A stretch of 27,862 bases of DNA, taken from assembly GCA_023091735.1 (NCBI GenBank), contig JALKBU010000687.1, positions 1 to 27,862 of the forward strand. The letters are read 5' to 3'. The notes beneath the pieces are model-generated. The model was not told where the DNA came from, ran no database searches, and worked only from the letters and a program-made list of their open reading frames with translations. Positions 9,541 to 19,700 of this stretch are shown one piece after another. This DNA is from Trichomonas tenax (Eukaryota; Parabasalia; Trichomonadida; Trichomonadidae). The first letter of the stretch is position 1. Every line of letters begins with the position of its first letter. The translations under genes were made by a program, and so were the position numbers.

Positions 9541-10350
9541 ACATGAAAAATTATCTCAAATATGAAAAACCATTGATTTAACGAGCCAAACATATGAAAA
9601 ATCATTCTATTCATCATTAAATATCTATATGTAAGTTAATCGGGATCAGATATCATAAAAAGCATAAAAATTCGGCATAAAATGGAATTATGACTCAACA
9701 CTTCAAACATAGGTCCAGAAACAGCCGCATTACATCTGCATGTAACCAACGATTATAAACATATAAAAACTATCTCAAAATTCAAACTCTCATAGAATTT
9801 TCGATGCAAATCCTTCACAGTTTGAATTTAAATAGCAGCGGAATCTCAGTGTTCATCAGATACCACCAGTTGCATAAAAAATTACGGCAAAATTCAAACC
9901 CACTCAGAAATGCAGAACGAAAGCTTTACAGAATGATCGAGAACATTTGTGCTATGGCCGTGAGCAACCAACCAGTCACGTTACATAAAAAGAATATCAC
10001 AAATTTCAAAAAACACCGAATTATCCGGCGAAATTTTGACAAATCACTCAACTTAAAGAATATTATTTATTGTATCAATCATCTTCCTCTTACACAAAAA
10101 ATATCTCAAATTTCAAGAAACACACAATTTCAGAGCGAAACCTTTTTGCAACAGACGGAGTAAAGCCTTTAAACTCTAATCCAATCAACCAAACAAAAAT
10201 TTATAAAAAAATGATCTCAAATTTGAAAAAACACATCATTAATCAACGAAACTTCAACAAGAGATCCGAGAGCTCCAATACAATTCACAGATTTGTTGAT
10301 GATACTCCAAATCTGTAAAAATAAAAACTCATTGATTTAAAAATAAAAAA
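9541..10350. repeat. Degenerate tandem array, about 110-bp unit, seven to eight copies
   Basis: A recurring block of the form A-C-A-T-(n)-AAAAA-n-T-ATCTCAAA-TT-n-AAAA begins at 9541, 9652, 9759, 9872, 9983, 10092 and 10201. A weak eighth copy sits near 10318. Spacings are 111, 107, 113, 111, 109, 109 and about 117. The clearest copies are at 9983, 10092 and 10201, sharing ATCWCAAATTTSAARAAAC followed 13-20 bases later by GCGAAA or ACGAAAC. The second half of each unit is more divergent. Overlapping open frames (9804-10163 and 10070-10318) arise from the repeat. Unit lengths not divisible by three argue against one protein-coding repeat. Identity is low, so the array is old or under loose constraint. 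I do not recognise the family. Confidence 0.65.
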
Positions 10351-10803
10351 TTGAATACATAGAGTAAATTTTTTGAGAGTTTATAATTTCAATTGACACA
10401 GAATTCAATACTTAATTAAATGTTATACTTGCCATAGCACACTATTTCCAAAATAACAAAAATTTCTTCGAAATCTCTAAAGAATTTTTTTCATGCATAT
10501 TTTATATTCCAGATCAATATGATTAAATAAAATTTGCGAAATCTCAATTTTTTATACACGTTTTTATTCAATTTTTAAAGATATTTATATGCATTACATG
10601 TTATGTATCATAATATATTTTTTAAAAAGTCAATTTATTCAAATTTTTTCGACCATAAAAACAACAAGCTTTATATGTGGAGTATAATATTATTTCTCAG
10701 ACGTTAAGTAATTGAGAGTGTTCGTTAATTTTAAAATGATTATATTGGTATATATAACAAGGAATTTTTAATTCAAAAATTTTTGATTTTTTTATATTTT
10801 TAT
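10351..10803. other. AT-rich upstream region of the NT-C2 gene
   Basis: Extremely AT-rich, with poly(A) and poly(T) runs and no gene. ATTCAAAAATTTTTG at about 10771 is the closest initiator-like sequence before the ATG at 10804, but it is TCAAA rather than the consensus TCA-Y-W. No perfect Inr was found within 30 bases of the start. Confidence 0.4.
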
Positions 10804-12069
10804 ATGTTTCACCAAACAAAGGCTCTCACAATAACCTTAAAGGTTCTTGGTCTTCTTGCTACACGCTCTGACAGCGGCGAGCTTCAGATCACGTGGAGCA
10901 GGAGGGACCAATGCGGAGAGACGTCGCAAGAAAAATTATCAACTGATAACTACGTCCTTTTCAACGCGGCCTTCCCAATAAAGTGCAATTTCGTCATCAA
11001 GAAGAACTGCTGGCGCGAGAAGTTCGTTAATATCAATCTCGTTTACTGCTCCATCGCTAAGAAATCTGTCATTTATACCTGGAAGATCGACTTAGCGGAA
11101 TTGTACAACTCCCAGACTATTACTAAGGAGCTGAAGTGCGAAACATCGATTCTTGGATCCGTTTTGCTCGACATTATCTTGTTTAAAGGACTTCCTTCCG
11201 AAATGCCTCCAAATAGGCCTCTTCCGGCGTCCAAAGTTCCACTTCTCCACTCCCGCTCGTTCGGAACTCCTTTTACCGTCGTTCCTCGCGAAGTTAAGAC
11301 AGTTGATGCTGTTGAATCGGCACCAAAGCACGGTCTCGGCTCTCTTCGTCGTAATTCATTGAACGCTTCCGCCCCTCCGTCGTTTATCGTCCCACAATCG
11401 AGTCATCCTCGGCAATCTTCCCAATTAACTGTTCATATAACAAACATAATCCAGCAATTCAAGGCAGACAAGTACGATGTCACACTACCCAACATCCCAG
11501 AATACGGCGAGCGTGTCGCTTATCTGTTCTTGTCGCAGCCAAGAGGAACTAATTACACATATGCGATTTCCGCCTTCGTAGATTCTCTCGATGAGCGAGC
11601 ATCATGCGACTTCGAGTCAGCGAGGTACTGCTTCCTCTGTGCTGCTTACGTTTACTCGTTAATGCGCAGTAACGGCCTTCCAACAAAAACAAATATAACA
11701 GATCTCGGCCAGACAATGGTCAAATTCTTCAACACGTGCGTAAATTTCGCGACACAGGACCTGTCTGCAGTACTCACGAATCCAGATGACAACGCATCTG
11801 AAATGTTGAACGCTGTTTTCGAGCACGATTCGGCGATTAAGTTCATCCACTATCTCAACTCGCTCATCATCTTCTGCATCGCCGTCAAAGCGAACCCGAT
11901 TGTCGGAAAACTGTTGATTAATCATTTTGATATCCAGAAACAGCGTTTCTTCAACAGTGAACTCTTACAGAAGCCAGACACAGAACCTCTCATGGGAATA
12001 GGCGAAGCGTATCAGTACAGCAACACTTGCATCTATGATATGCCGACCCCGCCACTTCCAAACGAGTAA
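10804..12069 (+). CDS. NT-C2 domain protein with unassigned helical C-terminal region
   Basis: The open frame reaches 10783, but the first ATG is at 10804 (MFHQTK), giving 421 residues. Residues about 6-140 resemble the NT-C2 domain (PF10358) found at the N-terminus of EEIG1 and EHBP1. Features are an initial ITLKVLGL strand, then LQITWSRRDQCGET, a central FNAAFPIKCNFV, and a terminal strand and helix around VIYTWKIDLAELYNS. NT-C2 domains are thought to bind membranes or anchor cytoskeletal and endocytic adaptors. A Pro/Ser-rich linker (about 140-215, with RPLPASKVPLLHSRS) follows. The rest is helical, for example IKFIHYLNSLIIFCIAV and PIVGKLLINHF. That part resembles no domain I can name with confidence; a distant DIL-like fold is only a guess. 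No signal peptide or certain transmembrane segment is seen. GC content is clearly higher than in the flanks. The stop is followed by TAATAAA within 40 bases. Confidence 0.8.
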   Translation: MFHQTKALTITLKVLGLLATRSDSGELQITWSRRDQCGETSQEKLSTDNYVLFNAAFPIKCNFVIKKNCWREKFVNINLVYCSIAKKSVIYTWKIDLAELYNSQTITKELKCETSILGSVLLDIILFKGLPSEMPPNRPLPASKVPLLHSRSFGTPFTVVPREVKTVDAVESAPKHGLGSLRRNSLNASAPPSFIVPQSSHPRQSSQLTVHITNIIQQFKADKYDVTLPNIPEYGERVAYLFLSQPRGTNYTYAISAFVDSLDERASCDFESARYCFLCAAYVYSLMRSNGLPTKTNITDLGQTMVKFFNTCVNFATQDLSAVLTNPDDNASEMLNAVFEHDSAIKFIHYLNSLIIFCIAVKANPIVGKLLINHFDIQKQRFFNSELLQKPDTEPLMGIGEAYQYSNTCIYDMPTPPLPNE

Positions 12070-12547
12070 TCACTACATTTTCATTGTTATTTGTAATAAA
12101 CATCGAAGTTAAATATATGTTGTCACTCCGAAATCGCAGAAAAATCTACAAATATCAAATCGGATAATATTTAGTTGCTGACTATCACGAAATACCATCA
12201 TATCATCATTAAATATCGCTATTTTATATACCTGTCAACAGCAGTCACTAAATTAATGTGTAATATTTTGGAATATCAAATTTCTAGATATAAACCACAG
12301 AGTTCAATTCAAAGTCATCAATATATAAACTGCTATAACAGATTATTGCTAAAAATACTCTTTTCTCAATGTTTCATTTTCAGTTTGTAATTTTATCGCT
12401 CAGTCCTCATAATCATCACACGATACAAAATCATCACAAACTTCGTGCACAGTGGGACTGCTATATCAATTTCAACTCAATGACAAATGAAACTGAAATG
12501 GTAAAACTTGAAGTCATTGTTCATGAAAATAAATGAAAAACAACAAC
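12070..12547. other. 3' flank of the NT-C2 gene and intergenic DNA
   Basis: TTGTAATAAAC about 25 bases after the stop is a likely poly(A) signal. A 71-codon open frame at 12175-12390 starts with TTG, not ATG, and has no features. A short open stretch ending near 12535 (TNETEMVKLEVIVHENK) may belong to the decayed plus-strand membrane-protein fragment that follows. Confidence 0.4.
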
Positions 12548-12852
12548 ATGAAAAAAGGGACAATAATTGGTGTAGCATTAATGTTTTTTAATAAAAATGA
12601 TTTAATCAACGTGAATATACTAATCCAGCAAACAGAAGTAAGAATGAAGAAATCTTATAATATATAATTTGGACTTTTGTTTTAATTTTTGCTGGATATT
12701 TTATAGTGTATAAAAGAGGAAACTCTGCAAAACATTCGAATGTTGAGAAATGTGACAACAAAGCTGTTGATGGATCATTAATGATCATTCCTTATTATTA
12801 TCCTGTTACAGTCACTCTTTTTATCTTCAATGTAACAAAACTCTACAATTGA
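12548..12852 (+). pseudogene. Possible 3' relic of a membrane-anchored surface protein
   Basis: Two plus-strand frames give a membrane-like C-terminus. From 12548 a frame begins MKKGTIIGVALMFF, like the start of a transmembrane anchor. After a frame change and a TAA at 12658, an open stretch (12661-12852) encodes IIWTFVLIFAGYFIVYKRGN, a hydrophobic helix ended by basic residues, then a short polar tail. Trichomonad surface proteins commonly end in a single transmembrane helix and short cytoplasmic tail. The orientation is opposite to the neighbouring relic. The evidence is hydrophobicity and pattern only. Confidence 0.3.
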
Positions 12853-13640
12853 ATTCCTGACTTATTGATAAAACTACAGTTGCTAATGATTGAAGTGAAC
12901 CAAATCCATAACAATTTGCAATAGGCAGATGATGAACATTTATTACTTAAACAAATTACACATTTGAACTGAAAATGGATCTTTTGAATTTCCATCTACC
13001 AAAGCTATTTGCTGATTTGTATTGTCATTTCTAGTCATTGAATTGTTCGAAAATGTTGATTGAGAAAGAATAAACTCATTTTTCACATCCCAAAAACAAA
13101 AGCAGCAACAAGAATATATTTTCGCATAAGATGTATTAATATTCGATACATTAATGTTTCCTCTCAAATAAATATTACGATTACCTTCATTTGAATCATC
13201 ACCTGAATGAGATATTGAAGAATTAAAAAGTTTATTACTATAAAGGCCAGTTAAAGAAATATAACAAAATACGCCATAAGAAGATGTTTTTGATCTATAA
13301 CTACAAACTCTTTGTTGACAAAATTGAACTTTAGATTCGAAATAAATACTTCCTCCATATTCTGTGCTCGATCACTTGGAAAAGGTTGTATCTTCCGTTA
13401 GAAACAAAATTATATCTGTTGATGAATCAAAATATATATATGAATTCTTTAATTCTTGAAAAAACAAAGTTTTAAATAATAATTGGATTGCTAATTTTTT
13501 ACAACTTGTTTTGAGCTATAAAACATATTGAATTCGGGTAACCCTGGATAGAAGTCACTCCATTCTCTTCTGATGAACATAAATCTCCATATTGGGTGAG
13601 AAAATAGGACAAATAAAATTTACATGGCAGATATTTTCAA
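12853..13640 (-). pseudogene. Decayed beta-helix surface-protein gene
   Basis: On the minus strand one frame is readable from about 13500 to 12943, with a single in-frame TGA near 13374 (FSK-stop-SSTEYGG). It contains STEYGGSIYFESKVQFCQQ, VCSYRSKTSSYGVFCYISLT, LFNSSISHSGDDSNEGN, RGNINVSNINTSYAKIYSC and FILSQSTFSNNS. Upstream, another frame near 13640-13510 gives YGDLCSSEENGVTS and YPNSICFIA. Downstream, a shifted frame continues with NKCSSS and IISNCSFINKSGIQ to about 12853. Repeated Cys/Asn/Ser-rich strand motifs and the YGGSIYF element are typical of the polymorphic-membrane-protein-like beta-helix surface families of trichomonads. At least two frameshifts and one nonsense codon make it non-functional. 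It has the same orientation and family type as the relic at 4409-5221. Confidence 0.6.
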
Positions 13641-13786
13641 TTAAGCATTGCAAAAGTTTATTCACAGTGTCATTCATTAGAATAAATGACATTTTTACCT
13701 CCACTAAATGGAGTTCTATGCTTTGATTTAAATAGTCGAAAATTAATATAATTTACATAAATCTTTATAAATACATAATAACAATA

Positions 13787-16700
13787 TTAAAATGCATCGA
13801 AATCGATACATTTGCACACAACGCGGCCATCTTGAGATGTGACAACGATCGAGTTTGACTTCTTCGCATATTCGATTTGGATGACTTTTTGCTTCATTCT
13901 GATGTCCGATTTCTTGATTTCCATGTAGAAAATCTCGTTGATGTAAACAAAGCCATCTTGTGAAGACATTGCAATATAATCGAAGCCAGAAGGACTACGA
14001 AATGTTGTAAACAAGCTGAGAGAAAACGGAAGAATCCTTTCAACAACAAATCTTCCGTTGATTGTGTAAACATTGATGACATCGACAATTTTGTATTCGA
14101 TGAATTTCTTCGAGTGAATGACGATGAATCCACATGAAGGAGAGATTTGGACACTGCCAGGACTCTGATTTTCGATATTGAACGTTCGAACAACTTTTCC
14201 GCTTTCGAATGAGTGAATGCTGACAAATCCGTTATTCGAGACGACAACAATCAATCCGAATGTTGAAGAGACAGCAATGCACTGAGGAACTTCGATATAA
14301 AATTGAGTCTTGAATATCGGTGTTTCGTAATTATTGAGGAGATAAAGCGATAACATGTAATTTTTGTCAATAATGCAGAAATAATATTCATCTTTCGCGA
14401 AAACTTTGATTCCATTCGAGAAAATTTTCATTTGTTCTTGTTTGAAATCATATAACAAAACATTATCGCCCGAACTGACCATCAATACATCTTCATTGAT
14501 TGAGGATATAACGTTATCGGCATTAATCTGTTTGAAGTTGAAGTTCATCACAGCGCTTTCTTGAATCTGCCAATTGTCGAGATTGATTTTTGTCACCATC
14601 AATCTTTTTCCGTCTGCTGGATTATTTCTCACAGTTGTGAATGTGAAGTTGCCAACATTCGTTTCGAAATAAGAAGAGTAAATCATGTCGGTGATAAAAA
14701 TATTCACTTTGTATGAATCTTCTTTGAGAAGACTTTCATCGAATGTCGAAATATTTCCATTCGAGTTCCCTCTGATTGTCGCAAATCCATGATTGCTTTT
14801 TCTCATTGGTATAAATGGCGTTGAAGAATATTTCGCGACTTCCTTAGAATAATCTGTTGCTGATTCTCTGCTTGTTGATTCAGAAATGTTGTTAACTCTC
14901 TTTGAAGGATGCGGAGAAGTGAAAAGTTGATGTGGAATTTGTCCGAGTAATTTCTTTGTTGTTTCGATTGATACTGCGTCAGCAATCGAAGCAGGATCAT
15001 CCCAAATGTCTTCATATAAGTCCTGGCGATACGTGTTATCTGAATCAATCGCGTTTTGACCTTTCTGTTTGTATCCAAATACTAAATCAATCCATTGGTT
15101 GAGTTTTGATGAAACAAAATCAGATTCCAAAGCTTTCCTCATTAAATAAACGAATTCGACAGGATTATTGTGTGCCCAAGGAGGAAGAATAACATTATCA
15201 ATCTTCTCATCTTCCGATGAACCAAAATTGCAGTGATTATTGTTCATGAACATTTCAGGGAAATAATAAAATTCAGGAATCAATTCTCTGTAATTGTTCA
15301 ATTTATTCATCACTTGTTTACATGTTTTCTTCATAGATTTGAAGATCCTTCCTGGTTCATCAAATTTTCCTGATTGCATACCAATGTGCAAAGAAGTAAA
15401 TGGTTCAACTCTCACAAGAAAATCATAGAGAGATAAAGGACTAATTAAAGCATTTTCGTATAAATAAGGAATGCCTAAAGTCCTTTTAACTTCTTTTATT
15501 TCCTTGATTTTTGTTTCTGATAATGCTCCAACGGGTTTTGAGAGATCTCTGTAAATATTCGGATCATTTAAATCGAGATTATCCGATGAATAATCTAAAA
15601 CGATCCATGGAAAAACAGGATATTGATATGGAGTGGAAAATGTTCTTCCTGCAGCGTAATTGAGGAACATCAAATACTCGAAGTTGGATATCTTTTTATC
15701 GATCCATTGATGCATTTTAGAAAGTAACAAATCATTGGGTTGCTTGAAGACAACGGCTGGAAATTCGCATGAATTAAGAACTTTCATTACTGATTGCATT
15801 GTTTCGTTAGAATCGAAAACAATGAATATGTTGTTTCTGTTATTGAGATATATTTCAATTGCTGTTTTCTTGTGAAGATGATATTGCATTATAATGTTAA
15901 TGATTGTTGAATATTCGATGACTTTTGGTACTTTCTTGTCTTTATAATAAATGACGAGTTTCGTGTTGTATATTTCAATTTGAGCTTTTGTTTCTTTCTG
16001 GAGTTTGACAATTAATGCTTTTGTGCGATATAATGCATCAACTGATGAAGGAATTGTAACTTTTTGATCATTATCAAAATGCTTCGATTTCATTAGTTTC
16101 ATCTTATAAGGACATCTCGCAAAGCATAATGAGGAATCTCTCATGAAGCGAATTTCTTGTTCTGAGAACCACGGAGAATCAATTTCATTTGTTAAAGAAA
16201 ACATTTTTGATTCGAGAATCTGCGAATTACTTATTTCTTCTTTTAATGTTCCCATTTGATATCCTTCAACAAAATCAATCATTGCATTGTTTTCGATGTT
16301 CAATGTAAACATTTTGACATTCGCAATTGAAACGTTAACAACATCATAGAAGTTTTGGATCTCTTTAATGATTGCATCTGTGTTCATATCTTTATCGAGA
16401 TATGTTTTGATCAATGATTCTAAATCAAGGATTGATTGTTCGTAGATCGATGTCAGTTCTTCGTTTTTGATATTCGTGATGATTGATGATGTTGATAACA
16501 TCAAATCTTCGTTACAAACAACTCTGCATTTGATTGTGATTAAATTCATCAATGATTTCGTTAAATCGCTCAAACGCTTTGGAAGTTTAAGTTCTGACAT
16601 TGCAACACTGATAAAATCATTGTTGACACCAATGAGCATCATAACAATCAGAAGGAAACAGTTTAGATTCGTTTCATTGAGATAATTCTGATAAATTAAT

Positions 16701-19700
16701 GAAGCAGCTCTCACAGACATATCTTCATCAATCCATTCTCCATGTGAATCGAATCTCACACCAAACTTAGCTCTTGGTTTTCCTGGGTTCATCATTAACG
16801 TGAGATAATCATTAACAGTCATTTTCGAAGGGAATTTTTGTGGTGCTGAAACATAAAAATATGATTCTAATGCTTTCCTGTCAATAACAATTTCGTTCAA
16901 ATTCGATTGTAACATACACATCAATGCTGAATTATTTGAGTCACTCTCTCTAAAGAAATCAAAGTACATAACAATGAATACGAATTGATCAAATTGTTCA
17001 TCCGTGCATTGATTTTCTTCTATGAATTCGATTAAAGTGTTGATCAAAGCAATGTGAAGAATGTTGGAACTCGCCCAAATGTAAGAAGTTTCAACACATT
17101 GGAAAATGATGAGCCAATCATCAATGTATGATATTATTGCTTTGAGCATTTTAGATAATGTCGGGGCTGTCATCAATCGAGCTAAACTTAATAAGAAAAC
17201 AGGCCAATATTTGATATGCGATTCATATTTTTGTGCTGCGAATTGATCAACTAATTTAATAACAGCTTCTTGGCCGACTTTGTATGCAACGTAACATAAA
17301 ACTGGAAGAAGATCATCAACAACATTCATGTAATGTAATAAAACATTAAATAAATCGATGTTGAAGTCTTTGTCATTAACATTTGCAAGTAATGAAAAAC
17401 AAATGATATTCGTTGGAATTTTTGGATTTTCAAAGCTCAAAACTATGTCAAAAACAACATCACATAACTTTCCTGATGAGTTTTCGAGAAGAGTATTGAA
17501 CAGTGATATGAACTTTGTATCAATTTTGAAGTTTGCGAAAGGAGATTGCCTCATAACACAAATTTCTTTGAGCATTATTAATATTTCTTGTGATAATTCT
17601 TTGTCTGGTAAAAGTTTGCAGTATTTGATTATGCTGCTGAGATCGCTGTATTCTAATAACTTCGGAGAGGTATTTGTCAAAACTTTAAACAAAACACCAC
17701 GAGAAATCTTGTGTTCGAATGCATTTCCTTTGTGCGCTAACATTATTGAGCTGAAGAAATCCAAAAATTTCACGTTTTCGTTGATAATTTCGATGTTTTC
17801 TCTAACGAATATTCCAAGCCAATTCTCATAGATTTGGTTGGAATCTACTGACTTACTCCAGAGATCAATACTGAACATAATGTGTTTGAGGAGTTTTGTC
17901 TTGAGCAATTTGTTTTTCATCGATTTATAGAGCTTATAAAAATTCTCATACAACGCGTAATTGATATATTTGACGTCATATTTCTGGACCATGACAGACA
18001 ATATCTCAATTGCGTTACTTTCCGCAAAAATTGTTTCGTAATCTTTGTATATTGATAAAATATTCTGAAAGAGGTCCAGTAAGACTTCTAATAATTGATT
18101 CGATTCTTTTCCATTATCGAATTCAATTATTGGACTCTTGAATAATGGCAATAATATTTCTTGTTTGAATTTGCATATAAATGTTGATGCGAAATTGTTC
18201 ATGAACTTCGAGTGATCGGAATAATATCTGTTTGAGAAAACTAAGTTTTCTTTCTCTTCGAAAAATAAACCGGAATCGTTAATTAAATATTTACTGACTT
18301 TTTCATCGCTTAATGGTTTCAATAATGCATAATTAACTTGATTTGCAGAACAAATTAATTCGTGATTGATAACTAAATCTGTTGAGTTTGTCCATTCGAA
18401 ATAGCATTCTGATTCTGAGATCACTCCATTGAGATTAAACTTCACCAAAGTTTTCTTGTCTTTGGGAATCAATGTGAATGAGAAATGGGTTAAATATTCA
18501 TAATTCATCTCAACATTCGTTTCTTTCTTTCCTATCTTGGAGATGAACAAAAGATATTCTTTTCTCGATGAAATGTTGATATAATCTTCTCCCTTCTGCA
18601 ACAAAATGAGAATTGCATTGGCGACGAAATTCGGTTTCTGACATGAAAAAATCATTGTGAAACCATTTGACATATGAAACAGTTTTTGCAACGGTCTTTG
18701 ATACAAAGTAAAGTACTGCTTTTGATATTCAAATAGTTTTGATATTACGTTGATGTAATCATAGATATAATTCGAATATTTCATTTCTTTTGTTGGTGTC
18801 AAAAGTTTGATAAATTTTTGAACAATGATTGGCGATGAAATTGTTTTTGCTATCGATATAAACAAATCGAGAATTGCTGCAACATATTTTTGTGGAATGT
18901 TGTCGAGATGAGATATCGAATAAAGATGTTCGACAAGTTCTAAATCGAATTGTGCCAAATGCAATTTTGCGGGATTTTCTTGATATGAATTAACAATTGC
19001 TGTAAGTCTTTCTGCGTTCACTAAGTTGTGCTCAAAATCATTATGACAGTAGAAGATCAATGATGCTACTTTTGGTTGTATAATGCTTTGATGTGTTGGA
19101 CTTAAAATATCGAAAAGTGAATCTGTGAGATCATCATAATCAAGGTTTTTGATAATCAAATATAATTGCTGAATGTCTGTTTCTGTGATATCAATATTCT
19201 CTCTGAGTGATGCAATGAACCTGATCACTTTAATTATCAAGGATTTTGTCAAATCATTGATTTCAATTCCGAGAATGATATCACAAAAATCTCTCGAAAT
19301 TTCTCGAAGTGGTGAATGATTGAGTGATGTGACTTTGAGCAAAACATCAATGAATTCGATCAAATACTTCAAACAGTTTGCATTTGATAGTTGAAATTTT
19401 GCCAAATTGATGAAATTTGTGACCGAATATAAGAAAGAAGAACTCATTGTATTGTTTGATAAGAAATTAATGAACAATTCAAAAATGAACTTTCGAAATC
19501 GATATTGGATCGAGAAACATATCATTGTAGTGCAGAACCAAGTATCTTTGAACAAAGCAGTTGAAACATCTGCGTTTTGAAGCAACATTTCCAATGATTT
19601 GAAGCAAATTAACAAAATCGAATCCATTGATGAGTCTTGTGAATAATTCGTGTTTAAGAAACATTGGAAACCAGAGGTAAATGTTTTGTATATTGCTGGA

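Noticed and set aside
9804..10318. Two overlapping open frames of 119 and 82 codons with repeated ISNFKKH-like peptides
   Set aside because: The peptide repeats come from the 110-bp tandem DNA repeat, which changes frame between units. A single coding frame is not maintained.
10783..10803. Extension of the NT-C2 protein to a TTG at 10783
   Set aside because: Nuclear genes of this kind start at ATG. The extension comes from poly(T)-rich leader and adds only hydrophobic residues; the first ATG is 10804.
17358..17831. 157-codon plus-strand open frame inside the BEACH gene
   Set aside because: It is antisense to a continuous 2.4k-codon gene. Its composition is that of a reverse-complemented helical protein.
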